A stretch of DNA of 64,000 nucleotides from Paragorgia papillata (GCA_035771165.1 JAWNZC010000314.1:3569001-3633000), one strand, 5' to 3'. Counted from the first letter of the stretch, positions 38,610-50,903 are shown. The notes: generated from the sequence alone by a model not told the origin. Numbers and translations are program-made.

Positions 38610-39091
38610 ATGCCTATATTTACTGACAAATTATTTTGTGAACTGGCAAAATATTGTTGTGCACTGGCGAAATATTGTTGTGCATTGGCAAAATATTGTT
38701 GTGCACTGGCAAAATATTGTTGCGCACTGGCGAAATATTGTTGCGCACTGGCAAAATATTGTTGTACACTGGCAAAATATTGTTGTGCACTGGCAGAATA
38801 TTGTTGCGCACTGGCGAAATATTGTTGTGTACAACAATATTTCGCCTGTGCGCTACAATATCTTGCCAGTGCGCAACAATATTTTGCCAGTGCTCGACAA
38901 TATTTTGCCAGTGCACTACAATATTTCGTCAGTGCACAACAATATTTTGCCAATGCGCAACAATATTTCGCCAGTGCGCAACAATATTTTGCCAGTGCAC
39001 AACAATATTTTGCCAATGCACAACAATATTTCGCCAGTGCACGACAATATTTTGCCAGTTCACAAAATAATTTGTCAGTAAATATAGGCAT
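38610..39091. repeat. M block 19 (482 bp)
   Basis: M block 2 class with one added 21-bp unit; lacks the AAATATTTTTGTG variant at its left end. Confidence 0.9.
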
Positions 39092-39208
39092 GACTTAGCT
39101 AGCTATGACTTGTGTACGCGTTAAAAGGTATGCCGTAGCGGCTCTTGTTACATTATCACAGTGGATAGCGCGTGCTATTGCATAAAATAATTTACCAACA
39201 AGTTTAAA

Positions 39209-39662
39209 ATGTTCTGTCAGTTTTGTGGAAGTGAGTTGCAAAATAGTTTTAGATTTTGTCCTGTTTGTGGAAACAGAATCGATTGCAACGCCGTCAATGA
39301 TGAGCCCGAGCTAGACGAGGATCAAATTCTTAAAGATTATTTCCGAATGGGTTATTCTTACGAACATATTCTTAAGTTTCTTTTGAAGTTCGCCAACGTC
39401 AAAGTCAACATTTCGTCGTTTTAAACCTAACTGGTAGAATCGTTCCTGAAGTATCCTTAGTGACATTCGAATACCGTGGAACTTCAAAAGAAACTTAAGA
39501 ATATGTTGGTAAGAATAACCCATTCGGAAATAATCTTTAAGAATTTGATCCTTGTCTAGCTCGGGCTCATCATTGACGGCGTTGCTCTCGATTCTGTTTC
39601 CAAAAAGCAGGACAAAATCTAAAACTATTTTGCAACTCACTTCCACAAAACTGACAGAACAT
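39209..39662. repeat. Z block 18 (type b)
   Basis: RIDCNAV plus arm and cysteine-less minus arm. Confidence 0.88.
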
Positions 39663-39779
39663 TTTAAACTTGTTGGTAAATTATTTAATGCAATAGCACG
39701 CGCTATCCACTGTGATAATGTAACAAGAGCCGCTACGGCATACCTTTTAACGCGTACACAAGTCATAGCTAGCTAAGTC

Positions 39780-40258
39780 ATGCCTATATTTGCTGACAAA
39801 TTATTTTGTGACCTGACAAAATATTGTTGTGCACTGGCGAAATATTGTTGTGCATTGGCATAATATTGTTGTGCACTGGCGAAATATTGTTGCGCACTGG
39901 CAAAATGTTGTTGCGCACTGGCGAAATATAGTTGTGCATTGGCAAAATATTGTTGTGCACTGACGAAATATTGTTGCGCACTGGCGAAATATTGTTGTAC
40001 ACAACAATATTTTGCCAGTGCACAACAATATTTTCCCAGTGCACAACAATATTTTGCCAATGCACAATATTTCGCCAGTGCGCAACAATATTCCGCCAGT
40101 GCACAACAATATTTTGCCAGTGCACGACAATATTTTGCCAGTGCACTACAATATTTTGCCAGTGCACAACAATATTTTGCCAATGCACAACAATATTTCG
40201 CCAGTGCACAACAATATTTTGCCAGTTCACAAAATAATTTGTCAATAAATATAGGCAT
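39780..40258. repeat. M block 20 (479 bp)
   Basis: As M blocks 13 and 18. Confidence 0.9.
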
Positions 40259-40374
40259 GACTTAGCTAGCTATGACTTGTATACGCGTTAAAGGTATGCC
40301 GTAGCGGCTCTTGTTACATTATCACAGTGGATAGCGCGTGCTATTGCATAAAATAATTTACCAACAAGTTTAAA

Positions 40375-40820
40375 ATGTTCTGTCAGTTTTGTGGAAGTGA
40401 GTTGCAAAATAGTTTTAGATTTCGTCCTGTTTCTGGAAACAGAATCGAGAGCAACGCCGTCAATGATGAGCCCGAGCTAGACGAGGATCAAATTCTTAAA
40501 GATTATTTCCGAATGGGTTATTCTTACGAACACATTCTTAAGTTTCTTTTGAAGTTCGCCAACGTCAACATTTCGTCGTTTTAAACCTAACTGGTAGAAT
40601 CGTTCCTGAAGTGTCCTTAGTGACATTCAAAACCGTGGAACTTCAAAAGAAACTTAAGAATATGTTCGTAAGAATAACCCATTCGGAAATAATCTTTAAG
40701 AATTTGATCCTCGTCTAGCTTGGGCTCATCATTGACGGCGTTGCTCTCGATTCTGTTTCCACAAACAGGACAAAATCTAAAACTATTTTGCAACTCACTT
40801 CCACAAAACTGACAGAACAT
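40375..40820. repeat. Z block 19 (type c)
   Basis: RFRPVSG form. A 6-bp deletion in the spacer shortens the plus frame to 69 codons (FANVNISSF). Confidence 0.88.
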
Positions 40821-40937
40821 TTCAAACTTGTTGGTAAATTATTTTATGCAATAGCACGCGCTATCCACTGTGATAATGTAACAAGAGCCGCTACGGCATA
40901 CCTTTTAACGCGTACACAAGTCATAGCTAGCTAAGTC

Positions 40938-41628
40938 ATGCCTATATTTACTGACAAATTATTTTGTGAACTGGCAAAATATTGTTGTGCACTGGCGAAA
41001 TATTGTTGTGCATTGGCAAAATATTGTTGTGCACTGGCAAAATATTGTTGCGCACTGGCAGAAATATTGTTGTGCCTTGGCAAAATATTGTTGTGCACTG
41101 ACGAAATATTGTTGTGCACTGGCGAAATATTGTTGCGCACTGGCAAAATATTGTTGTACACTGGCAAAATATTGTTGTGCACTGGCAGAATATTGTTGGG
41201 CACTGGCGAAATATTGTTGTGTACAACAATATTTCGCCAGTGCGCTACAATATCTTGCCAGTGCGCAACAATATTTTGCCAGTGCACGACAATATTTTGC
41301 CAGTGCACTACAATATTTCGTCAGTGCACAACAATATTTTGCCAATGCACAACAATATTTCGCCAGTGCGCAACAATATTTTGCCAGTGCACAACAATAT
41401 TTTGCCAAGGCACAACAATATTTCTGCCAGTGCGCAACAATATTTTGCCAGTGCACAACAATATTTTGCCAATGCACAATATTTCGCCAGTGCGCAACAA
41501 TATCCTGCCAGTGCACAACAATATTTTGCCAGTGCACGACAATATTTTGCCAATGCACAACAATATTTCGCCAGTGCACGACAATATTTTGCCAGTTCAC
41601 AAAATAATTTGTCAGCAAATATAGGCAT
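40938..41628. repeat. M block 21 (691 bp)
   Basis: Left arm as M block 7, but the right arm is extended by units carrying a TTTCTGCCAG insertion and an AATGCACAATATTTCG short unit. Confidence 0.88.
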
Positions 41629-41745
41629 GACTTAGCTAGCTATGACTTGTGTACGCGTTAAAAGGTATGCCGTAGCGGCTCTTGTTACATTATCACAGTG
41701 GATAGCGCGTGCTATTGCATTAAATAATTTACCAACAAGTTTAAA

Positions 41746-42199
41746 ATGTTCTGTCAGTTTTGTGGAAGTGAGTTGCAAAATTGTTTTAGATTTTGTCCTG
41801 TTTGTGGAAACAGAATCGAGAGCAACGCCGTCAATGATGAGCCCGAGCTAGACGAGGATCAAATTCTTAAAGATTATTTCCGAATGGGTTATTCTTACGA
41901 ACATATTCTTAAGTTTCTTTTGAAGTTCGCCAACGTCAAAGTCAACATTTCGTCGTTTTAAACCTAACTGGTAGAATCGTTCCTGAAGTATCCTTAGTGA
42001 CATTCGAATACCGTGGAACTTCAAAAGAAACTTAAGAATATGTTGGTAAGAATAACCCATTCGGAAATAATCTTTAAGAATTTGATCCTTGTCTAGCTCG
42101 GGCTCATCATTGACGGCGTTGCTCTCGATTCTGTTTCCAAAAAGCAGGACAAAATCTAAAACTATTTTGCAACTCACTTCCACAAAACTGACAGAACAT
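41746..42199. repeat. Z block 20 (a plus arm, b minus arm)
   Basis: QNCFRF plus arm and cysteine-less minus arm, matching block 16. Confidence 0.86.
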
Positions 42200-42316
42200 T
42201 TTAAACTTGTTGGTAAATTATTTAATGCAATAGCACGCGCTATCCACTGTGATAATGTAACAAGAGCCGCTACGGCATACCTTTTAACGCGTACACAAGT
42301 CATAGCTAGCTAAGTC

Positions 42317-42901
42317 ATGCCTATATTTGCTGACAAATTATTTTGTGAACTGGCAAAATATTGTTGTGCACTGGCGAAATATTGTTGTGCATTGGCATAA
42401 TATTGTTGTGCACTGGCGAAATATTGTTGCGCACTGGCAAAATATTGTTGCGCACTGGCGAAATATTGTTGTGCATTGGCAAAATATTGTTGTGCACTGA
42501 CGAAATATTGTAGTGCACTGGCGAAATATTGTTGTGCACTGGCTAAATATTGTTGTGCACTGGCAAAATATTGTTGTCCACTGGCAAAATATTGTTGCGC
42601 ACTGGCGAAATATTGTTCTACACAACAATATTTTGCCAGTGCACAACAATATTTTCCCAGTGCGCAACAATATTTTGCCAATGCACAATATTTCGCCAGT
42701 GCGCAACAATATTCTGCCAGTGCACAACAATATTTTGCCAGTGCACGACAATATTTTGCCAATGCACAACAATATTTCTGCCAGTGCGCAACAATATTTT
42801 GCCAGTGCACAACAATATTTTGCCAATGCACAACAATATTTCGCCAGTGCACAACAATATTTTGCCAGTTCACAAAATAATTTGTCAGTAAATATAGGCA
42901 T
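42317..42901. repeat. M block 22 (585 bp)
   Basis: Near-identical to M block 16. Confidence 0.9.
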
Positions 42902-42950
42902 GACTTAGCTAGCTATGACTTGTGTAGGCGTTAAAAGGTTGTCCACTGGC

Positions 42951-43640
42951 AAAATATTGTTGCGCACTGGCGAAATATTGTTGTACACAAAAATATTTTG
43001 CCAGTGCACAACAATATTTTCCCAGTGCGCAACAATATTTTGCCAATGCACAATATTTCGCCAGTGCGCAACAATATCCTGCCAGTGCACAACAATATTT
43101 TGCCAGTGCACGACAATATTATGCCAGTGCACTACAGTATTTCGTCAGTGCACAACAATATTTTGCCAAGGCACAACAATGTTTCGCCAGTGCGCAACAA
43201 TATTTTGCCAGTGCACAACAATATTTTGCCAATGCACAACAATATTTCGCCAGTGCACAACAATATTTTGCCAGTGCGCAACAATATTCTGCCAATGCGC
43301 AACAATATTCTGCCAGTGCACAACAATATTTTCCCAGTGCGCAACAATATTTTGCCAATGCAAAGTATTTCGCCAGTGCGCAACAATATTCTGCCAGTAC
43401 ACAACAATATTTTGCCAGTGCACGACAATATTTTGCCAGTGCACTACAATATTTCGTCAGTGCACAACAATATTTTGCCAAGGCACAACAATATTTCGCA
43501 AGTGCGCAACAATATTTTGCCAGTGCACAACAATATTTTGCCAGTGCACAACAATATTTTGCCAATGCACAACAATATTTCGCCAGTGCACAACAATATT
43601 TTGCCAGTTCACAAAATAATTTGTCAATAAATATAGGCAT
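42951..43640. repeat. M block 23 (690 bp, mostly right arm)
   Basis: Joined to M block 22 by the same shortened flank as at 31264-31300. Nearly all units face one way, giving a 234-codon stop-free frame. Its first part matches M block 8. Confidence 0.87.
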
Positions 43641-43757
43641 GACTTAGCTAGCTATGACTTGTATACGCGTTAAAAGGTATGCCGTAGCGGCTCTTGTTAC
43701 ATTATCACAGTGGATAGCGCGTGCTATTGCATTAAATAATTTACCAACAAGTTTAAA

Positions 43758-44211
43758 ATGTTCTGTCAGTTTTGTGGAAGTGAGTTGCAAAATTGGTTTA
43801 GATTTTGTCCTGTTTGTGGAAACAGAATCGAGAGCAACGCCGTCAATGATGAGCCCGAGCTAGACGAGGATCAAATTCTTAAAAGATTATTTCCGAATGG
43901 GTTATTCTTACGAACATATTCTTAAGTTTCTTTTGAAGTTCGGCAACGTCAAAGTCAACATTTCGTCGTTTTAAACCTAACTGGTAGAATCGTTCCTGAA
44001 GTGCCCTTAGTGACATTCGAATACCGTGCAACTTCAAAAGAAACTTAAGAATATGTTCGTAAGAATAACCCATTCGGAAATAATCTTTAAGAATTTGATC
44101 CTCGTCTAGCTTGGGCTCATCATTGACGGCGTTGCTCTCGATTCTGTTTCCACAAACAGGACAAAATCTAAAACTATTTTGCAACTCACTTCCACAAAAC
44201 TGACAGAACAT
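43758..44211. repeat. Z block 21
   Basis: An added A in CTTAAAAGATT shifts the plus frame, and QNWFRF replaces QNSFRF. The minus arm is open for 110 codons with LHGIRMSLRAL. Confidence 0.86.
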
Positions 44212-44328
44212 TTCAAACTTGTTGGTAAATTATTTTATGCAATAGCACGCGCTATGCACTGTGATAATGTAACAAGAGCCGCTACGGCATACCTTTTAAC
44301 GCGTACACAAGTCATTGCTAGCTAAGTC

Positions 44329-45140
44329 ATGCCTATATTTACTGACAAATTATTTTGTGAACTGGCAAAATATTGTTGTGCACTGGCGAAATATTGTTGT
44401 GCATTGGCAAAATATTGTTGTGCACTGGCGAAATATTGTTGCGCACTGGCAAAATATTGTTGCGCACTGGCGAAATATTGTTGTCCATTGGCAAAATATT
44501 GTTGTGCACTGACGAAATATTGTAGTGCACTGGCGAAATATTGTTGTGCACTGGCTAAATATTGTTGTGCACTGGCAAAATATTGTTGTCCACTGGCAAA
44601 ATATTGTTGCGCACTGGCGAAATATTGTTGTACACAACAATATTTTGCCAGTGCACAACAATATTTTCCCAGTGCGCAACAATATTTTACCAATGCACAA
44701 TATTTCGCCAGTGCGCAACAATATTCTGCCAGTGCACAACAATATTTCGCCAGTGCACTACAATATTTCGCCAGTGCACAACAATATTTTGCCAGTGCAC
44801 AACAATATTTCGCCATTGCGCAACAATATTCAGCCAGTGCACAACAATATTTTCCCAGTGCGCAACAATATTTTGCCAATGCAAAATATTTCGCCAGTGC
44901 GCAACAATATTCTGCCAGTGCACAACAATATCTTGCCAGTGCACGACAATATTTTGCCAGTGCACTACAATATTTCGTCAGTGCACAACAATATTTCGCA
45001 AGTGCGCAACAATATTTTGCCAGTGCACAACAATATTTTGCCAGTGCACAACAATATTTTGCCAATGCACAACAATATTTCGCCAGTGCACAACAATATT
45101 TTGCCAGTTCACAAAATAATTTGTCAATAAATATAGGCAT
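44329..45140. repeat. M block 24 (812 bp)
   Basis: One of the two longest M blocks. Both strands are stop-free across all 272 codons from border to border. Confidence 0.9.
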
Positions 45141-45257
45141 GACTTAGCTAGCTATGACTTGTATACGCGTTAAAAGGTATGCCGTAGCGGCTCTTGTTAC
45201 ATTATCACAGTGGATAGCGCGTGCTATTGCATAAAATAATTTACCAACAAGTTTAAA

Positions 45258-45710
45258 ATGTTCTGTCAGTTTTGTGGAAGTGAGTTGCAAAATTGTTTTA
45301 GATTTTGTCCTGTTTGTGGAAACAGAATCGAGAGCAACGCCGTCAATGATGAGCCCGAGCTAGACGAGGATCAAATTCTTAAAGATTATTTCCGAATGGG
45401 TTATTCTTACGAACATATTCTTAAGTTTCTTTTGAAGTTCGCCAACGTCAAAGTCAACATTTCGTCGTTTTAAACCTAACTGGTAGAATCGTTCCTGAAG
45501 TGTCCTTAGTGACATTCGAATACCGTGCAACTTCAAAAGAAACTTAAGAATATGTTCGTAAGAATAACCCATTCGGAAATAATCTTTAAGAATTTGATCC
45601 TCGTCTAGCTTGGGCTCATCATTGACGGCGTTGCTCTCGATTCTGTTTCCACAAACAGGACAAAATCTAAAACTATTTTGCAACTCACTTCCACAAAACT
45701 GACAGAACAT
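45258..45710. repeat. Z block 22
   Basis: QNCFRF plus arm; the 116-codon minus frame has LLKLHGIR. Confidence 0.88.
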
Positions 45711-45827
45711 TTTAAACTTGTTGGTAAATTATTTTATGCAATAGCACGCGCTATGCACTGTGATAATGTAACAAGAGCCGCTACGGCATACCTTTTAACG
45801 CGTACACAAGTCATAGCTAGCTAAGTC

Positions 45828-46660
45828 ATGCCTATATTTACTGACAAATTATTTTGTGAACTGGCAAAATATAGTTGTGCACTGGCGAAATATTGTTGTG
45901 CATTGACAAAATATTGTTGTGCACTGGCGAAATATTGTTGCGCACTGGCAAAATATTGTTGCGCACTGGCGAAATATTGTTGTCCATTGGCAAAATATTG
46001 TTGTGCACTGACGAAATATTGTAGTGCACTGGCGAAATATTGTTGTGCACTGGCTAAATATTGTTGTGCACTGGCAAAATATTGTTGTCCACTGGCAAAA
46101 TATTGTTGCGCACTGGCGAAATATTGTTGTACACAACAATATTTTGCCAGTGCACAACAATATTTTCCCAGTGCGCAACAATATTTTACCAATGCACAAT
46201 ATTTCGCCAGTGCGCAACAATATTCTGCCAGTGCACAACAATATTTCGCCAGTGCACTACAATATTTCGCCAGTGCACAACAATATTTTGCCAGTGCACA
46301 ACAATATTTCGCCATTGCGCAACAATATTCAGCCAGTGCACAACAATATTTTCCCAGTGCGCAACAATATTTTGCCAATGCAAAATATTTCGCCAGTGCG
46401 CAACAATATTCTGCCAGTGCACAACAATATCTTGCCAGTGCACGACAATATTTTGCCAGTGCACTACAATATTTCGTCAGTGCACAACAATATTTTGCCA
46501 AGGCACAACAATATTTCGCAAGTGCGCAACAATATTTTGCCAGTGCACAACAATATTTTGCCAGTGCACAACAATATTTTGCCAATGCACAACAATATTT
46601 CGCCAGTGCACAACAATATTTTGCCAGTTCACAAAATAATTTGTCAATAAATATAGGCAT
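45828..46660. repeat. M block 25 (833 bp)
   Basis: A copy of M block 24 plus one 21-bp unit, from a recent ~1.5-kb duplication. Confidence 0.9.
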
Positions 46661-46777
46661 GACTTAGCTAGCTATGACTTGTATACGCGTTAAAAGGTAT
46701 GCCGTAGCGGCTCTTGTTACATTATCACAGTGGATAGCGCGTGCTATTGCATAAAATAATTTACCAACAAGTTTAAA

Positions 46778-47230
46778 ATGTTCTGTCAGTTTTGTGGAAG
46801 TGAGTTGCAAAATTGTTTTAGATTTTGTCCTGTTTGTGGAAACAGAATCGAGAGCAACGCCGTCAATGATGAGCCCGAGCTAGACGAGGATCAAATTCTT
46901 AAAGATTATTTCCGAATGGGTTATTCTTACGAACATATTCTTAAGTTTCTTTTGAAGTTCGCCAACGTCAAAGTCAACATTTCGTCGTTTTAAACCTAAC
47001 TGGTAGAATCGTTCCTGAAGTGTCCTTAGTGACATTCGAATACCGTGCAACTTCAAAAGAAACTTAAGAATATGTTCGTAAGAATAACCCATTCGGAAAT
47101 AATCTTTAAGAATTTGATCCTCGTCTAGCTTGGGCTCATCATTGACGGCGTTGCTCTCGATTCTGTTTCCACAAACAGGACAAAATCTAAAACTATTTTG
47201 CAACTCACTTCCACAAAACTGACAGAACAT
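46778..47230. repeat. Z block 23
   Basis: Matches block 22; the last Z block of the array. Confidence 0.88.
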
Positions 47231-47346
47231 TTTAAACTTGTTGGTAAATTATTTTATGCAATAGCACGCGCTATGCACTGTGATAATGTAACAAGAGCCG
47301 CTACGGCATACCTTTTAACGCGTACACAAGTCATAGCTAGCTAAGT

Positions 47347-47468
47347 CATGCCTATATTTACTGACAAATTATTTTGTGAACTGGCAAAATATTGTTGTGC
47401 ACTGGCGAAATATTGTTGTGCATTGGCAAAATATTGTTGTGCACTGGCGAAATATTGTTGCGCACTGG
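47347..47468. repeat. M block 26, left arm start only
   Basis: About five units of the left arm, then an abrupt change to unrelated DNA after GCGCACTGG. Confidence 0.9.
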
Positions 47469-47550
47469 ACACGAACACCAAAATATCAGACAGTATACAG
47501 TAATAAATGTCAACCACAACATTATTACAAAATAATATTTTAGTTTAGCA

Positions 47551-47735
47551 TAGCTGAGAAATTGCAGCTTGATGTTAGTAAATTGGTGTTGTTTTTGCTG
47601 TACAAGCTGTGTTTAGTTGTTAGTAGTTAGTACTCAGAAAACCTCTGAGCTCTGGTCTGGACCAGACTTCTGAACTTGTGCTGCAAAAACAACAATTTAC
47701 TACCATAACATCAAGCTACAATTTCTCACTCAACT
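47551..47735. repeat. inverted repeat, ~50-bp arms
   Basis: Arms from AGCTGAGAAATTG to TTGTTTTTGC, and the reverse from GCAAAAACAACAATTTAC to CAATTTCTCACT, enclose ~85 bp that includes a small TCTGGTC/GACCAGA hairpin. The TTTTTGCTGTACAAGCTGTG part also recurs inverted at 47916-47943. Confidence 0.6.
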
Positions 47736-47809
47736 AAAAACATTTAACTGAAAATTTACTGTTACAATAATGACTCATTACCAGGTTTAAATAGAGTAGC
47801 TAACCTTGC

Positions 47810-47885
47810 TCTGAGTTCTAGTAGCTCAATATAGACATCTAGCTATCACTCAGAAGGTTGTGAGCTTGAGTCCTGTCTATATAGT
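47810..47885 (+). ncRNA. tRNA-like SINE head (possible)
   Basis: GTAGCTCAAT resembles a tRNA A box. About 40 bp later GAAGGTTGTGAGCTTGAGTCC resembles the variable loop and B box of a tRNA. An A-rich CAGCAAAAACAATAAGATAAT follows. It is too diverged to be a working tRNA; a tRNA-derived SINE fragment is the likeliest reading. Confidence 0.35.
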
Positions 47886-47977
47886 TCAGAAGTGGTTCTG
47901 CGTACAGTATTAACAATTGAACACAGCTTGTACAGCAAAAACAATAAGATAATATTTGGCTTATAAATTACTTCTAG

Positions 47978-48876
47978 GTCCATTGTCACTTAGCAATGTA
48001 ATTAAAGAGGATATGGTTGGTCTTGCAAGTATCTTTGAAATTAAATGCCATGTATGTGGAAGGATCAACAGGCTGAAAACATCTTCAGAACACAGAACTG
48101 GAAAGCGTGGGCGATTAACATTTGACATCAATTCTCGGGCTGTACTTGGTTCACTGCATACTGGTATAGGCAATACACATTTGAACAACCTCTTGTCAAC
48201 AATGAACATTCCAACAATGAACAATGCCACTTTCAAATCACGGGAACGGGAAGTTGGAAAAGCTGTTGAATGCCTTGTTCAAACAAGCTGCAAGAAAAAC
48301 ATGCAAACTGAAAAGGAGAATGCTGTATCAAATGGTGCAGTTGCAGATGAAAATGGTTTGGTTGGATTTCCTGTGTCATATGACATGGGATGGCAAAAGC
48401 GAGGAAAGGGACACAATTCATTGACAGGACAAGGGACAGTTATGGGACTAACAACAGGGAATGTTTTGGCTTATGCAACTAAATGTAAGTTCTGCAGAGT
48501 GTGTGATAGTGCCAAAAAGCAAGGGAAACTACCACGACAGCATGATTGCCGAAAAAACCATGTTGGCTCATCCAAAGCTATGGAACCAACTGTTGCGTGT
48601 GAGCTATGGAATGCCGCCCCAAAGGAAAATGTGAAATTTTCAATTTATGTGGGAGATGATGATACAACCACACAAAGTCATCTTCACCAAAATGTTCCTT
48701 ACGGAGTAGATAAGTGGTCAGATATTATACATGCAAAACGTTCACTAATAACAAGGCTATACAATCTTTCAACTCGATGTAAATTTCCAAATTCATCTAC
48801 TTTAAGCCAAAAAGTCATTAACTATTTAGGAAAATGTTTTACATACTGCATAGCACAAAATTCAAATGTATACTAG
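47978..48876 (+). pseudogene. Mutator-like transposase domain, 5' part (frameshifted)
   Basis: A CTTCTAG acceptor at 47971-47977 may open this exon; an earlier exon would be needed for a start codon and I did not find it. About 300 codons contain a CHVCGR zinc knuckle, a lysine/arginine-rich RTGKRGRLTFDINSRAVLGS stretch, VSYDMGWQKRGKGHNSLTGQ, a CKFCRVCDSAKK cysteine cluster and a VGDDDTTTQSHL acidic motif. These are features I associate with the Mutator-like transposase domain of animal proteins. The frame stops at TAG 48874, but its natural continuation (LKLALKCIVPHAFGDH) lies one frame over from ~48866, so one small indel has broken the gene. Confidence 0.7.
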
Positions 48877-49601
48877 TTTAAAATTAGCTTTAAAGTGCAT
48901 TGTTCCTCATGCTTTTGGAGACCATCAAGGTTGTAGTCCCTCATGGTGTGGTTACAAGAAAGATCCTTTGACATACAAACATAGAGATCTTCCATACAAT
49001 AAAGACTTGGAAGGTAATGAGTTAAAACAATCACTTACCAGTTTGTTCGATGAATATGCAACAGACATTGTAGCAGCAAAACTAGTGCCATTTGCAAACT
49101 CACAGAGAAATGAATCAATGAATAGTACAATTGGAAGTAAGAATCCTAAGATCAGGTTTTACGGAGGAAGTGAAAGCAATGACTTTCGTGTTGCATGTGC
49201 AGTAGCCCAAAAAAACATTGGATACTCCTATATCAACAAAACATTGGAATCTCTTGATATAGATCCTGGAAACACTTGCATCCTACACAACACCAGTATG
49301 GACAAAAAACAAGAAAATGATAAAATACGCAAGTCCTGTAAAAAATTTAAAACAAGACGTCATCAACTGCTATCTCAAAGAATTTCAAAAAACACAAAGA
49401 AAGAAGCAAGAGAAGGTAAAACCTACGAAACGGGTATTGGGCTCAATCTTCAACTAGAAGATACTACATCCCAGTCTACTACAATTAATACAGATGATAC
49501 AGATATTGATAAAATCGTTGTTGGTATAACACAAAAGCAATGTGAAGAATTTGAGAAGTTAGTTCCTTGTTGCATAGAGAGGCCAACCAAACTGTACCTA
49601 A
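48866..49601 (+). pseudogene. Mutator-like transposase domain, 3' part
   Basis: This continues the preceding frame after the indel: LKLALKCIVPHAFGDH, a CSPSWCGYKK motif, LVPFANSQRNESMNSTIGSK, YGGSESNDFRVACAVAQKNI, then a basic linker (KKFKTRRHQLLSQR) and an acidic threonine-rich stretch. At KLYL the frame meets the left end of the inserted Harbinger-like element. Skipping that element with one TAA copy joins it in frame to the exonuclease segment at 50907. Confidence 0.7.
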
Positions 49602-50903
49602 TGCACGTATCACCGGCTTCCCCCTGGGGTCGACCCCCGGGCTGACCAGGGAGATATGTTGGAGAATACAAGGGGATTGCGTTAAGTTTTTGCCCCTGAG
49701 GAGGGAGAAATTTGAGACTTTGTTGTAAAGTTTGAACAGGGGTAGGGGAATTGCTAAAATTGTATGCTTGTAGAAAATAACCACGGGAATATATCGAACA
49801 TTGTTTATAAAGTGAAAGTGGAAAATATTCTACAGCAGAAGTAATAGAACATGTATTAAAAGTGTGAAAGACAAAACAACATCAACACAAAGATAAAAAC
49901 AACCAAAGTTATCTGATAGTTGAGATATTTATTCACTGGGTATTTTTAGTTTATTGAGATATATACCGTATTCATTGGGTTTGTTTTATGTGAACTCGTC
50001 ACTTCGTCAGTCGTCAAGTGTACTTTCCACAACTGATTCGAACTTTAAAATCCGTTTTCAAGGTCAATTGGGTACACACATCTGCCAACAAAACAACCCG
50101 ACTTCCTTTGAGGATAGTAAACGGCCAATAAACAACATATTTTAGATCGCACCTTGTTCTTCGTCTAATTTTTCTTCAAGTCAGCAAATGTTTCATATCC
50201 TACAATACCCCTAGTAAATCCCTAGTATCCTCTTCAGTGGATCCATTATTTTCCTTTATCTTCCTAATTTTATCATATAAACCCACATGTACCACAACGC
50301 TCCTTCACTCCTGATTCTAGCCTGGTACCCTAGCCCAATTTCAAAAGAAATATGGGCCAGGTAACCACTAATCTCATTCTTGCGTCATCAGGGCTAAATC
50401 CACTTATGACGATTGCAGTTTTACTCATAGCCAATAAAAAAGTGGTTAACTAGTGGTTACCTGGCCCATATTCTTTGATTGGGCCAGGGTACCAGGCTAT
50501 CCTGATTCATACTCGGTCTCGTGTGTATTGATGCAAGATATTCATTCTACGCATGCGTAGCTAATCCAACAAGCTTTCTGTATATAAACCAGTATCGGTG
50601 ACATGTCTGTTAAACTGGGAAATACTGTATCTTCTTTTTTTGGTGATATTTTGAAAACAAATATAATAGAACATCTTCTCATTCAAACTGATTTAAAGCA
50701 ATTGTCTTGACAAGCTTTATTAGTACATATATATAAAAGAGAAAATGACGGGGATTGTTTATGAAAGGTAACAGTAACCTGGGGACTTTGCTTCACATAA
50801 TATCCCCACCCCCCGGGAAAATTTTCAAGATTGCTTTGGCAATTTTACAATTCCCCTGGTCAGCCCGGGGGTCGACCCCAGGGGGAAGCCGGTGATACGT
50901 GCA
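49602..50903. mobile_element. Harbinger-like non-autonomous element, 1,302 bp
   Basis: The ends are 50-bp perfect inverted repeats starting TGCACGTATCACCGGCTTCC. TAA stands directly outside both ends (49599-49601 and 50904-50906), the duplication expected for PIF/Harbinger elements. No transposase frame is present inside, so it would need help from elsewhere. It holds a nested MITE at 50318-50499. The terminal repeats contain their own small palindrome, GGGGTCGACCCC. Confidence 0.8.
50318..50499. mobile_element. 182-bp MITE nested in the Harbinger-like element
   Basis: Arms of ~50 bp (TAGCCTGGTACCCT..., then GGGCCAGGTAACCACTA) face each other with few mismatches. TCCTGATTC flanks both sides (50309-50317 and 50500-50508). 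A 9-bp duplication fits the Mutator (MULE) superfamily. Confidence 0.85.

Larger units (their letters stand above)
13243..47468. repeat. 34-kb array of alternating palindromes (M and Z)
   Basis: Two palindromes alternate throughout. M blocks are two opposed arms of a 21-bp minisatellite bounded by TAAATATAGGCAT-type ends. Z blocks are two opposed copies of a zinc-ribbon gene start around an ~88-bp spacer. M and Z are joined by conserved ~120-bp flanks containing TAGCTAGCTA, ACGCGTTAAAAGG and GTGGATAGCGCG. Z blocks fall into types a, b and c, which repeat in the order a-b-c with a 3,530-bp period (for example starts at 13709/17239, 14857/18387, 16003/19533). Small departures of 21 bp or 4 bp come from minisatellite length. 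The array starts and stops abruptly inside M arms and is interrupted by a hAT element at 32195-37381. Foldback-type transposons carry similar minisatellite-bearing inverted arms, so an origin from such an element is plausible but inferred. Confidence 0.93.

Noticed and set aside
13217..47470. Dozens of long cysteine-, glutamine- or tryptophan-rich open frames (AKYCCAL, QQYFASA, WQNIVVH types)
   Set aside because: They come from a 21-bp repeat that has no stop in any frame and are mirrored on both strands. No start context, splice structure or family supports translation.
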